A DNA stretch of 19,284 bases, taken from positions 1-19,284 of the forward strand of contig JBBQXP010000055.1 in NCBI GenBank assembly GCA_038209555.1, given 5' to 3'. The notes beneath the pieces were generated by a model. It saw only the letters and a list, made by a program, of their open reading frames with translations, was not told the origin of the DNA and made no database searches. Numbering within the stretch: the first letter of the stretch is position 1; every line of letters starts with the position of its first letter. The stretch comes from DASQGA01 sp038209555. Lineage in GTDB: Bacteria > Actinomycetota > Thermoleophilia > Gaiellales > Gaiellaceae. This document shows, piece by piece, positions 13,977 through 19,284 of the stretch. The translations under genes and the position numbers were made by a program.

Positions 13977-14367
13977 GTCCATCCGCCACCGACGTTCAAA
14001 AACGGGAACATCAAGTCGGGAAAGGGCGTCCTCGGCCAATGTAGGCGTTCAGGCTGCTAACCGCCGATTGCAGGGATCTTGTGCCCTTGGGCGCCCGCCG
14101 GTGGACGCGCGTTTCCTAGTCTTTGCTGCCTCGTACTGACGGGTCCCGGTCGGAGTCCGGGCGTCGCCTCTCTGAGTCCGACCGAGGATTGCCGCAGCTC
14201 AAGCCACCGACCCTGTTGACCAAGAAGGCAACAAAATGTCCAAAAGATGTCCATCAGCCAGACGAATGGTTCGCCATGGAAACGTTGAGCTCCTCGCTCG
14301 AGAAGGCCCAAGCCCGCATGTAGAGCCAGGGTGCGCCATCATGCTCCAACTGCTTCCAGCCGCTGGC
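13977..14367. other. Gene-free right end of the element
   Basis: These 391 bases lie between the lipoprotein stop and attR. No open frame here has a plausible start or family match. Visible structure: an inverted repeat CGGTCGGA (14147-14154) with TCCGACCG (14177-14184), and the paired TGTCC motif at 14236-14252 that also occurs near attL. The region probably carries integrase-binding arms; its first part may be untranslated sequence or a decayed gene. Confidence 0.5.
14236..14252 (+). other. Candidate integrase arm site near attR
   Basis: ATGTCCAAAAGATGTCC contains two TGTCC units 11 bases apart, the same spacing and orientation as 3014-3030 near attL (13 of 17 bases identical). It lies 115 bases inside attR. 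Confidence 0.35.
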
Positions 14368-14417
14368 CTGCCCTGCGGAGGCAGAGGTCGCAAGTTCGAA
14401 TCTTGCCGGGCGCATCA
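14368..14417 (+). repeat. attR core repeat (partial tRNA-Arg)
   Basis: This is a perfect copy of 2903-2952: anticodon arm, variable loop, T arm and 3' acceptor strand of tRNA-Arg plus three further bases. The 5' part of the tRNA is absent, so it cannot yield a tRNA. It marks the right end of the element. Confidence 0.95.
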
Positions 14418-14421
14418 AGCG

Positions 14422-14475
14422 CCTTCGAGTCCGGCCTCGCTGCGCGGACGTCATGACGACTCGAAGGTGACGTCC
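14422..14475. repeat. Two interleaved inverted repeats beside attR
   Basis: CCTTCGAGTC (14422-14431) is complementary to GACTCGAAGG (14458-14467), and GGACGTCA (14446-14453) to TGACGTCC (14468-14475). The arms interleave, so the two hairpins compete. They lie between attR and the promoter of the next gene. Neither is followed by a T-run. Confidence 0.55.
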
Positions 14476-14484
14476 GTTGCCGAC

Positions 14485-14490
14485 TAGGCT
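14485..14490 (+). promoter_or_regulatory. -10 box TAGGCT of the cobalamin-binding-like gene
   Basis: TAGGCT lies 6 bases before ATG 14497 with no Shine-Dalgarno, indicating a leaderless transcript that starts at the ATG. Confidence 0.55.
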
Positions 14491-14496
14491 GGCCCG

Positions 14497-15408
14497 ATGA
14501 GAATTTGCTCTCTGGTCCCCGCCGCGACTGAGATCCTTTTCGCGCTCGGGCTCGGCGACCAGGTCGTCGGCGTCACGCACGAGTGCGATTGGCCTCCCGA
14601 GGCCCGCGAGCGGCCGGTCGTCACCGCATCGCTCGTCCAGACCGGGGATCTCTCGAGCTCCGAGATCGATGCCGCAGTCTCCGAGGCGGCGGCGTCCGGC
14701 CGTCCTCTCTACGCGATCGATGCGGACGTCTGGCGGGAGGTCGAGGCCGACATCGTCGTTGCGCAGGAGCTTTGCGAGGTATGTGCGGTCTCCCGCAGCG
14801 GCGTCGACGACGCTATCGCACTCACCAAGATCGACGTCGGCGTCATCGACTATTCACCATCGACCCTCGAGGACGTACTGGACGGCATCATCTCCCTGGG
14901 CTCGTGGCTCGGTGCGGATCCAGCAGCCGCCGAGCTGGTCGCCGGCATGCGAGCGCGTGTCGACCGGGTTCGAGAAGCGCTCCTGGGTATCGAGCGGGTG
15001 CCGCGCATCTTCATCTCCGAGTGGATCGAGCCTCCTTATTCGGCCGGCCACTGGGTGCCCGACATGGTCGCGATCGCCGGCGGGGTCGACGTCGCCGGGA
15101 TGTCCGGTGAGCCTTCCCACAGGATGCGCTGGCTCGATGTCGCCGAGCTCGATCCCGACGTGGTCGTGCTGGCCCCCTGCGGCTTCGACCTCGACAAGAC
15201 GCTCGGCGAGGTCGTCACGCTCGACCTGAGCGCGCACCTCCTTGGTACGGCGGCCCGGCGCGACAGCAGGGTGTTCGCGGTGGACGGCAATGCGTATTTC
15301 TCCCGTCCCGGCCCACGGCTCGCCGACGGTATCGAGCTCCTCGCCTACCTGCTCCACCCCGAAGCCTACAGCGATCCCGGAATCCCCTGGAGCCGCGTGC
15401 GGCTCTAG
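14497..15408 (+). CDS. Cobalamin-binding-like protein (BtuF/periplasmic-binding type II fold)
   Basis: This 303-residue protein is of the Peripla_BP_2 family, close to proteins annotated as cobalamin-binding. The start RICSLVPAATEILFALGLGDQVVGVTHECDWP is characteristic, and PRIFISEWIEPPYSAGHWVPDMVAIAGG plus DVVVLAPCGFDLDKT are conserved segments of the second lobe. True BtuF binds vitamin B12 outside the membrane, but this protein has no signal peptide or lipobox, so it is probably cytoplasmic and its ligand is uncertain. No B12 riboswitch is seen upstream and the gene appears leaderless. It is convergent with the Rieske gene and the two stops overlap by 4 bases. It is the first chromosomal gene after the element. 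Confidence 0.85.
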   Translation: MRICSLVPAATEILFALGLGDQVVGVTHECDWPPEARERPVVTASLVQTGDLSSSEIDAAVSEAAASGRPLYAIDADVWREVEADIVVAQELCEVCAVSRSGVDDAIALTKIDVGVIDYSPSTLEDVLDGIISLGSWLGADPAAAELVAGMRARVDRVREALLGIERVPRIFISEWIEPPYSAGHWVPDMVAIAGGVDVAGMSGEPSHRMRWLDVAELDPDVVVLAPCGFDLDKTLGEVVTLDLSAHLLGTAARRDSRVFAVDGNAYFSRPGPRLADGIELLAYLLHPEAYSDPGIPWSRVRL

Positions 15409-15728
15409 CCCTCCTCGCCGAGGTCGATCCAGATCCGGTCGCCGCGGGCCTCCACGGGATATCGGCGCACCGGCTCCTCTCCGGCAAGGCACGCTCCGGT
15501 CTCCAGGTCGAAGCGCCACCCGTGATAGACGCAAACGAGGGTCTGCCCCACGACGTCGGCCTCGACGAGGGGGTTTCCCTCGTGGGGGCAGGCGTTATCG
15601 ACCGCATAGAGCTCGCCTCCCACCCGGAGCAGCGCCACGTCGCCTTCTTTGGTCGCGATCACCGCGCGCCCGTCCTCACCGAGGACGTGGATCGGCACGC
15701 TAAGCCAGCGTTCGGCCGACGATGCCAT
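15405..15728 (-). CDS. Rieske [2Fe-2S] ferredoxin
   Basis: This 107-residue protein is a single Rieske domain. The cluster ligands are Cys47-Pro-His49 (ACPHEGNPL) and Cys66-x-x-His69 (CVYHGWRFDLETGAC), the CxH...CxxH pattern of Rieske ferredoxins. Proteins of this size are soluble electron carriers, as in NirD-like subunits or aromatic-ring dioxygenase systems; no partner oxygenase or reductase is next to it. The frame stays open to 15848, but ATG 15728 is chosen because the domain (RWLSVPIHVL) starts there and upstream residues are low-complexity and Arg-rich. Its start is only 45 bases from the divergent OCD-family gene. Its stop overlaps that of the convergent cobalamin-binding-like gene. 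Confidence 0.92.
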   Translation of the reverse strand: MASSAERWLSVPIHVLGEDGRAVIATKEGDVALLRVGGELYAVDNACPHEGNPLVEADVVGQTLVCVYHGWRFDLETGACLAGEEPVRRYPVEARGDRIWIDLGEEG

Positions 15729-15772
15729 TCCGGACCTGCGCGGCTTCCTCCACGTTCCTGGATTATCCCGCG

Positions 15773-16699
15773 ATGCCCCTCTACCTGCGCGAAGGCGATA
15801 TCGATGAGCTTCTGTCGGTGGCTGACGCCGTCGAGGCGGTCGAGGCATGCTTCCGGCGGATCGCGCGTGGCGTTGTCGAGAACCGCCCCCGCTACCGGCT
15901 CGGGCTCGAGTCCGGGCTCATGCACGTCATGTCTGCCGCGGACCTCGAGCTCGGAGTCGCCGGCCTGAAGGCGTACGTCGGCTTCGCAGAGGGTGCCAAG
16001 TTCGTGGTGGCCCTGTTCGCTGCCGACCGCCCCGAGCTCCTCGCGCTCATCGAAGCCGACAGGTTGGGGCAGCGGCGAACGGGGGCCGCGAGCGCCGTCG
16101 CGGCGCGGCATCTCGCCCGGGAAGGGGCGGCTTCGCTCGGGATCATCGGCACCGGCTGGCAGGCCGAGAGTCAGGTGGAGTCGATCCGCTCAGTGCTCCC
16201 GATCGAGCGCGTCGTCGCCTACTGCCGGAACGAGGAACGGCTCACGGAGTTCTGCTCCCGCATGGGCGCCGAAGCCGCGGAGTACAACCGCGACGCAGCC
16301 GAACAGGACATCGTCGTCACCGCAACCACGTCCAAAGACCCGGTTCTTCGGGGCGAGTGGCTTCGTCCCGGAGCGCTCGTGTGCGCGGTCGGTGCCAATC
16401 GCCTGGAAGCTCGCGAGCTCGACAACGCTCTCGTGGAACGCGCGACGTTCGTCTGCTGCGACTCGAAAGAGCAGGCGCTCGTCGAAGCCGGCGACCTGGT
16501 GGAGCCGATAGAACGCGGCGTGCTCGACTGGCTCGAGGTGCACGAGCTGGCCGAGGTCGTCGGGGGAGAGGTCGCCGGGCGGCAGAGCCAGGACGACGTC
16601 GTCCTGTTCAAGAGCCTCGGCATCGCGGCGGAGGATCTCGCGGTCGCCAAGCTCGTCGTGGACCGCGCGACCCAGCGCGGCGTCGGTACCTCGTTGTAG
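15773..16699 (+). CDS. Ornithine cyclodeaminase / mu-crystallin family NAD(P)-dependent enzyme
   Basis: This 308-residue cytoplasmic protein belongs to the family that includes ornithine cyclodeaminase, alanine dehydrogenase of archaeal type and imine reductases. Lys66 (GLKAYVGF) is in the usual catalytic lysine position. RRTGAASAVAARHLAR (101-116) is the substrate-side motif, GIIGTGWQA (123-131) the dinucleotide-binding loop, and SLGIAAEDLAVA (281-292) the C-terminal signature. The exact substrate cannot be assigned from sequence; ornithine, alanine and other imino acids are possible. ATG 15773 is chosen because the family starts near MPLYLREGDIDELL, although the frame is open to 15722. It diverges from the Rieske gene. 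Confidence 0.9.
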   Translation: MPLYLREGDIDELLSVADAVEAVEACFRRIARGVVENRPRYRLGLESGLMHVMSAADLELGVAGLKAYVGFAEGAKFVVALFAADRPELLALIEADRLGQRRTGAASAVAARHLAREGAASLGIIGTGWQAESQVESIRSVLPIERVVAYCRNEERLTEFCSRMGAEAAEYNRDAAEQDIVVTATTSKDPVLRGEWLRPGALVCAVGANRLEARELDNALVERATFVCCDSKEQALVEAGDLVEPIERGVLDWLEVHELAEVVGGEVAGRQSQDDVVLFKSLGIAAEDLAVAKLVVDRATQRGVGTSL

Positions 16700-16701
16700 G
16701 G

Positions 16702-16962
16702 CTAGGTAATGCGCTCGCGGGCCATGGCCGCGGTGTGCTCGCCGATTGCGTGGATCACCTCAGGACGTTCGAGCAGACGACGGCGCTGCTCCTCGCTCGC
16801 GCGGTTCTTCAGATACGGGTCGTCCAGGATCTCGTCGATGGAGCGGCCGAGCCGGTGCTCGCGAATGATGTACGCGGCGAGCGCCTCCTCCTTCGAGCTT
16901 CCCCGCGGAGTCTTGGAGGTTTCCTTCTCCTCTCCTTTGAACAGGCGCTGAAGGAACCCCAC
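16702..16962 (-). CDS. Small conserved-looking protein of unknown function (86 aa)
   Basis: This 86-residue, strongly charged protein has a basic N-terminus (MGFLQRLFKGEEK) followed by a helical part (KEEALAAYIIREHRLGRSIDEILDDPYLKNRASEEQRRRLLERPEVIHAI). The LGRSIDEILDDPYLKNR stretch looks like a compact helical domain. I recognise no family; there are no membrane segments or catalytic motifs. GTG 16962 is chosen because TACAAT sits 6 bases before it, giving a leaderless start. The open frame continues upstream to 17127, but that part overlaps the opposite gene and is low-complexity. It is divergent from the 116-residue gene at 16985, 22 bases away, and their -10 boxes overlap. Confidence 0.75.
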   Translation of the reverse strand: MGFLQRLFKGEEKETSKTPRGSSKEEALAAYIIREHRLGRSIDEILDDPYLKNRASEEQRRRLLERPEVIHAIGEHTAAMARERIT

Positions 16963-16968
16963 GCCTCG

Positions 16969-16978
16969 ATTGTATCCT
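16969..16978. promoter_or_regulatory. Overlapping divergent -10 boxes
   Basis: The minus-strand TACAAT (16974-16969) lies 6 bases before GTG 16962. The plus-strand TATCCT (16973-16978) lies 6 bases before GTG 16985. The boxes share the TA at 16973-16974. Neither gene has a Shine-Dalgarno, so both transcripts would start on their GTG. Confidence 0.55.
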
Positions 16979-16984
16979 GAGGCC

Positions 16985-17335
16985 GTGGAGCGAGATCCGG
17001 AGGCGATGCGGTTCGCGCAGCGCGTGCTGCACGGGGTGGGCGAAGACGGCGTTCGGGAGGAGATCGTGATCTGGATCGAGCGCAGGCCTGGCGCGATTTG
17101 GTCGGTCGGCCGGGCGATTGACCCCAAGTCCCGCCCGGTCGTCGCACCTCGGCAGGAGGATTTCGTGTTCGAGGGCTACGAGATAGGGGACGCGCTCGAG
17201 GCCGCGAACAACGCACTCTCGGACGACCTGAGAGTTTCGTCGGGTGACGGGCTGAACGAGGACATCGAACCGTTCGTCGAGGACGAGCTGCTGAAGCCGC
17301 TCGAACGCTGGTTCTTCGGCCACCCGCTCCACTAG
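16985..17335 (+). CDS. Hypothetical protein (116 aa)
   Basis: This is a 116-residue acidic soluble protein. It has an amphipathic N-terminal helix (DPEAMRFAQRVLHGV), strands around EEIVIWIERRPGAIWSVGRAI and DFVFEGYEIGDALEAANNALSDDL, and a C-terminal WFFGHPLH. I do not recognise the family, and there is no signal peptide or metal site. GTG 16985 fits a leaderless start (TATCCT 6 bases upstream); TTG 16970 would add five residues but overlaps the promoter box. It diverges from the 86-residue gene and is convergent with the metal regulator gene, 15 bases away. Confidence 0.75.
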   Translation: MERDPEAMRFAQRVLHGVGEDGVREEIVIWIERRPGAIWSVGRAIDPKSRPVVAPRQEDFVFEGYEIGDALEAANNALSDDLRVSSGDGLNEDIEPFVEDELLKPLERWFFGHPLH

Positions 17336-17350
17336 CCGAGAGCTAGGAGC

Positions 17351-18010
17351 CTAGGCAACGCCAATCTGGCCCGCGAGCTCGCGGGAGATGGCGTGCTCGC
17401 TCCCAGCGACGTCGATAGTGACCGGCCCGCCGAAAGGCGCCGCGCTTCGCAGCGTCACGAGACATCCTGGCAGCAGGTCGAGCTCGGCCAGATACCGAAG
17501 CAGGCCCGCGTCCCCGTCGGGAATCCTTTTGACCGTCGCGACTTCGCCCGGCTCGAGCGCGTCGAGTGACCTGAGCTCCGGGCGCTCGACGTTCAGCGCG
17601 GCGTCGGGAATGGGATCTCCGTGGGGGTCGTGGGTGGGATACCCGAGCGCCTGATCGATCCGCGCCTCGAGCTCCTCCGAGATGACGTGCTCGAGCCGGT
17701 CAGCCTCGGCGTGCACTGCGTCGATCCCCAGGCCCAAGGTTTGTGCCAGGTACTGCTCCAGGAGGCGGTGGTGTCGGATCACCTCGAGGGCGATCTTCCC
17801 GCCCGCGTCGGTGAGCTCGACCCCCTGGTAGGGAGCGTGGTCGGCCAGCCCGAGGACGGCGAGCTTCTTCAGCATCGAGGTCACGGACGACGGCGCGACC
17901 CCCATGCGACGCGCGATCGCCGACGTGGTCGCAGGCTCGCCCGCCGACTGGAGCTTGTAGATCTCCTTCAGGTAATCCTGGATCGCCTCGCTGAGGACAG
18001 GTTTAGACAC
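17351..18010 (-). CDS. DtxR/MntR-family metal-dependent repressor
   Basis: This 219-residue cytoplasmic regulator has a winged helix (residues 7-62, with TTSAIARRMGVAPSSVTSMLKKL as the DNA-reading part). A dimerization and metal domain follows (about 65-140: RHHRLLEQYL, VHAEADRLEHVIS), then a C-terminal FeoA/SH3-like domain (about 145-219). The metal residues line up with DtxR as His80/81, Glu85, His100, Glu107 and His108. The two positions that set metal preference (Met10 and Cys102 in DtxR; Asp8 and Glu99 in MntR) are Asp12 and Asp104, both acidic as in MntR. This favours manganese sensing, by inference. GTG 18010 follows TAGACT by 7 bases. It diverges from mqnD across 67 bases. Confidence 0.92.
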   Translation of the reverse strand: MSKPVLSEAIQDYLKEIYKLQSAGEPATTSAIARRMGVAPSSVTSMLKKLAVLGLADHAPYQGVELTDAGGKIALEVIRHHRLLEQYLAQTLGLGIDAVHAEADRLEHVISEELEARIDQALGYPTHDPHGDPIPDAALNVERPELRSLDALEPGEVATVKRIPDGDAGLLRYLAELDLLPGCLVTLRSAAPFGGPVTIDVAGSEHAISRELAGQIGVA

Positions 18011-18017
18011 GTCTCAA

Positions 18018-18023
18018 AGTCTA
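18018..18023 (-). promoter_or_regulatory. -10 box TAGACT of the DtxR/MntR-like gene
   Basis: On the minus strand TAGACT lies 7 bases before GTG 18010, and no Shine-Dalgarno is seen, so the start is probably leaderless. Confidence 0.5.
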
Positions 18024-18063
18024 TGAGGCGCCGCTCCCTACGTCGCGAATCGGGAGGCATTGC

Positions 18064-18069
18064 TACCCT
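18064..18069 (+). promoter_or_regulatory. -10 box TACCCT of mqnD
   Basis: TACCCT lies 8 bases before GTG 18078, a slightly longer gap than for the other leaderless starts here. Confidence 0.4.
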
Positions 18070-18077
18070 CGGCCGCC

Positions 18078-18908
18078 GTGCTGATTCGGCTCGGCCACAG
18101 CCCCAATCCGGAAGATGCATTCATGTTCTGGGGCCTCGCCTGCGGCGCGGTTGGTCAACGCGCGTTCGAGTTCGAGCACGTCCTCCAGGACACCCAGACG
18201 CTCAACGAATGGGCGCTTGAAGGGCGGCTCGAGGTGAGCGTGATCTCGCTGCACACCTATCCCTTCGTGCAGAACCGCTACGTGATTCTTCCCCACGGAG
18301 CCAGCATGGGCTCCGGGTATGGGCCGGTGGTCATCACACGCGAGCCCTGCAGCTCGGAAGACCTTCGCGACGTTGAGATCGCTATCCCCGGGCGGATGAC
18401 GACGGCGTATCTCGTTCTGCGCCTCTTCCTCGGCGGCGACTTTCGCCATCGCGAGGTTGCATCCGATCAGGTCATGGAGCAGGTCCGCTCCGGGGGCTCG
18501 GACGCAGGGCTCCTCATCCATGAGGGTCAGCTCACGTACGAGCGCCAGGGGTTTCACCGCGTCGTCGACCTCGGTGAGTGGTGGCTTCTCGAGACGGGCC
18601 TTCCCTTGCCACTCGGGATCAGTGTGGCCCGCCGGGACCTCGGCCCGGAGATCCTGCACGAGCTCTGCGAAGTGCTGGCCGAGTCGATTGAGGCGGGGCT
18701 CTCGAGCCGCAAGGAAGCCCTTGCCTACGCGATGCAGTACGGGCAGGACCTCGACCCCAGCCTCGCTGACCGCTTCGTTGGGATGTACGTGAACGAGCTG
18801 ACGCAGGATTACGGCGACGAGGGCCGGCAGGCGGTCCGCGAGCTTCTCGAGCGCGGCGAGCGAACCGGCGCCTTCGATGAGCCTGTTCGGGTCGAGTTCG
18901 TCGCGTAG
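18078..18908 (+). CDS. mqnD: 1,4-dihydroxy-6-naphthoate synthase (futalosine pathway)
   Basis: This 276-residue cytoplasmic enzyme of the futalosine route to menaquinone converts cyclic dehypoxanthine futalosine to 1,4-dihydroxy-6-naphthoate. The opening IRLGHSPNPEDAFMFWGLA is characteristic of MqnD, as are EFEHVLQDTQTLNEWALEG (31-49), the substrate-pocket segment GASMGSGYGPVV (74-85) and LIHEGQLTY (146-154), whose His148 corresponds to the catalytic histidine of the family. The length is normal. GTG 18078 is chosen because homology begins at the next residues; TTG 18060 would add six. No other mqn gene is in the window. It diverges from the metal regulator, and the thiolase gene follows on the same strand after 70 bases. 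Confidence 0.93.
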   Translation: MLIRLGHSPNPEDAFMFWGLACGAVGQRAFEFEHVLQDTQTLNEWALEGRLEVSVISLHTYPFVQNRYVILPHGASMGSGYGPVVITREPCSSEDLRDVEIAIPGRMTTAYLVLRLFLGGDFRHREVASDQVMEQVRSGGSDAGLLIHEGQLTYERQGFHRVVDLGEWWLLETGLPLPLGISVARRDLGPEILHELCEVLAESIEAGLSSRKEALAYAMQYGQDLDPSLADRFVGMYVNELTQDYGDEGRQAVRELLERGERTGAFDEPVRVEFVA

Positions 18909-18966
18909 AGGCCCTTCTAAAATCCCGCCGGGGACCGAATGTGAAATCAGCCCGGCAGGCCGAAAG

Positions 18967-18972
18967 TAGACT
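18967..18972 (+). promoter_or_regulatory. -10 box TAGACT of the thiolase gene
   Basis: TAGACT lies 6 bases before GTG 18979, with no Shine-Dalgarno, indicating its own leaderless transcript rather than read-through from mqnD. Confidence 0.55.
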
Positions 18973-18978
18973 GGCCTC

Positions 18979-19284
18979 GTGGCCGAGGCAGTGATTCTTG
19001 CGGGCGTTCGCACCCCGATCGGACGCTACGGCGGCGCGCTTTCCGAGCACCGTCCCGACGACCTGGCGGCGCTCGCGATCGCCGCGGCCGTGGAACGGGC
19101 GGGGGTGGAAGCGGGGGAGATCGAAGACGTGTACTTCGGCTGTGCGAACCAGGCCGGCGAAGACAACCGAAACGTCGCACGGATGGCCGCGCTCCTCGCC
19201 GGGCTTCCAGAGACGGTCGCGGGGGTGACCGTAAACCGGCTCTGCGCCTCGGGTCTCTCGGCCGTCGTCTCCGCGTGCCACGCC
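18979..19284 (+). CDS. Thiolase (acetyl-CoA acetyltransferase family), N-terminal part, cut by window end
   Basis: The first 102 codons of a thiolase run off the window. AVILAGVRTPIGRYGGAL is the standard thiolase start and VNRLCASGLSAV holds the acyl-accepting nucleophile Cys89. The stretch GCANQAGEDNRNVARMA (54-70) closely resembles 3-oxoadipyl-CoA thiolases (PcaF/PaaJ), which cleave 3-oxoadipyl-CoA to acetyl-CoA and succinyl-CoA in aromatic-compound breakdown. An ordinary acetyl-CoA acetyltransferase or beta-oxidation thiolase remains possible without the C-terminal half. GTG 18979 follows TAGACT by 6 bases. Confidence 0.9.
   Translation, partial: MAEAVILAGVRTPIGRYGGALSEHRPDDLAALAIAAAVERAGVEAGEIEDVYFGCANQAGEDNRNVARMAALLAGLPETVAGVTVNRLCASGLSAVVSACHA

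Larger units (their letters stand above)
2903..14417. mobile_element. Integrative and mobilizable element in tRNA-Arg, 11,465 bp repeat-to-repeat
   Basis: The element is bounded by a perfect 50-bp direct repeat, one copy being the 3' half of tRNA-Arg. Contents: integrase beside the tRNA, excisionase, XRE/nucleotidyltransferase-fold pair, MobF relaxase-helicase, and a cargo of PadR regulator, ABC permease, ABC ATPase and lipoprotein. No FtsK/TraB or VirD4-type coupling protein, secretion-channel gene or replication initiator is present. It should therefore be able to excise, nick and mobilize, but would need a helper's conjugation channel. Integrase next to an intact tRNA and a partial tRNA at the far end is the standard arrangement for tyrosine-recombinase islands. 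Confidence 0.88.

Noticed and set aside
14057..14311. An 84-codon minus-strand frame in the right end of the element
   Set aside because: No Shine-Dalgarno or TANNNT box, no recognisable domain, and Arg/Gly-rich ends typical of non-coding high-GC frames.
14418..14496. A B12 riboswitch before the cobalamin-binding-like gene
   Set aside because: The leader is too short, the gene appears leaderless, and no B12-box sequence is present; only the two inverted repeats are seen.
14254..14580. A minus-strand frame containing MRPARFELATSASAG
   Set aside because: This phrase is the translated antisense of the tRNA 3' half in attR, a well-known annotation artefact. The frame at 2748-3101 is the same artefact over the tRNA itself.
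1..19284. CRISPR array, insertion sequence or rRNA gene
   Set aside because: No regularly spaced repeats, transposase frame or rRNA sequence was seen on either strand.

Overview
This is high-GC DNA (estimated by eye) from a bacterium, most likely an actinomycete and perhaps of the Thermoleophilia type. The placement rests on gene content (GroEL with a Met/Gly-rich tail, a futalosine-pathway MqnD, a YgfZ-like protein, a MobF relaxase of the actinobacterial TraA type) and on how genes start. Most first-of-transcript genes have a TANNNT box 6-8 bases before an ATG or GTG and no Shine-Dalgarno, which indicates leaderless mRNAs. The class-level placement is an inference.

Left flank (1-2876): the window opens in the last codons of groEL. 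It then runs into a partial, slightly diverged tandem duplication of about 0.75 kb: terminator, a 3' fragment of a secreted-protein gene, a 3' fragment of groEL, a second terminator, then the intact secreted-protein gene on the minus strand. A YgfZ/GcvT-like folate-binding protein and a tRNA-Arg with anticodon GCG follow.

Centre (2903-14417): an 11.5-kb integrated mobile element occupies the 3' half of the tRNA gene. It is bounded by a perfect 50-bp direct repeat (2903-2952 and 14368-14417), and the tRNA stays intact on the left side. The element holds a tyrosine integrase and excisionase (minus), an XRE regulator overlapping a nucleotidyltransferase-fold gene (plus, toxin-antitoxin-like but lacking two acidic residues), a full-length MobF relaxase-helicase (minus), and a cargo module. 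The cargo is a PadR repressor divergent from an FtsX-type ABC permease, its ATPase and a lipoprotein. There is no coupling protein, type IV secretion gene or replication initiator, so it looks like an integrative and mobilizable element that borrows a transfer channel. The excision and relaxase promoters share the pattern GCAGAT-N17-TATGCTTC, so excision and DNA processing may be co-regulated.

Right flank (14418-19284): chromosomal genes resume with a cobalamin-binding-like protein, a Rieske ferredoxin (minus, convergent), an ornithine cyclodeaminase family enzyme, two small unknown genes reading away from overlapping promoters, a DtxR/MntR-type metal regulator (minus), mqnD of menaquinone synthesis, and the start of a thiolase resembling 3-oxoadipyl-CoA thiolase, cut by the window end.
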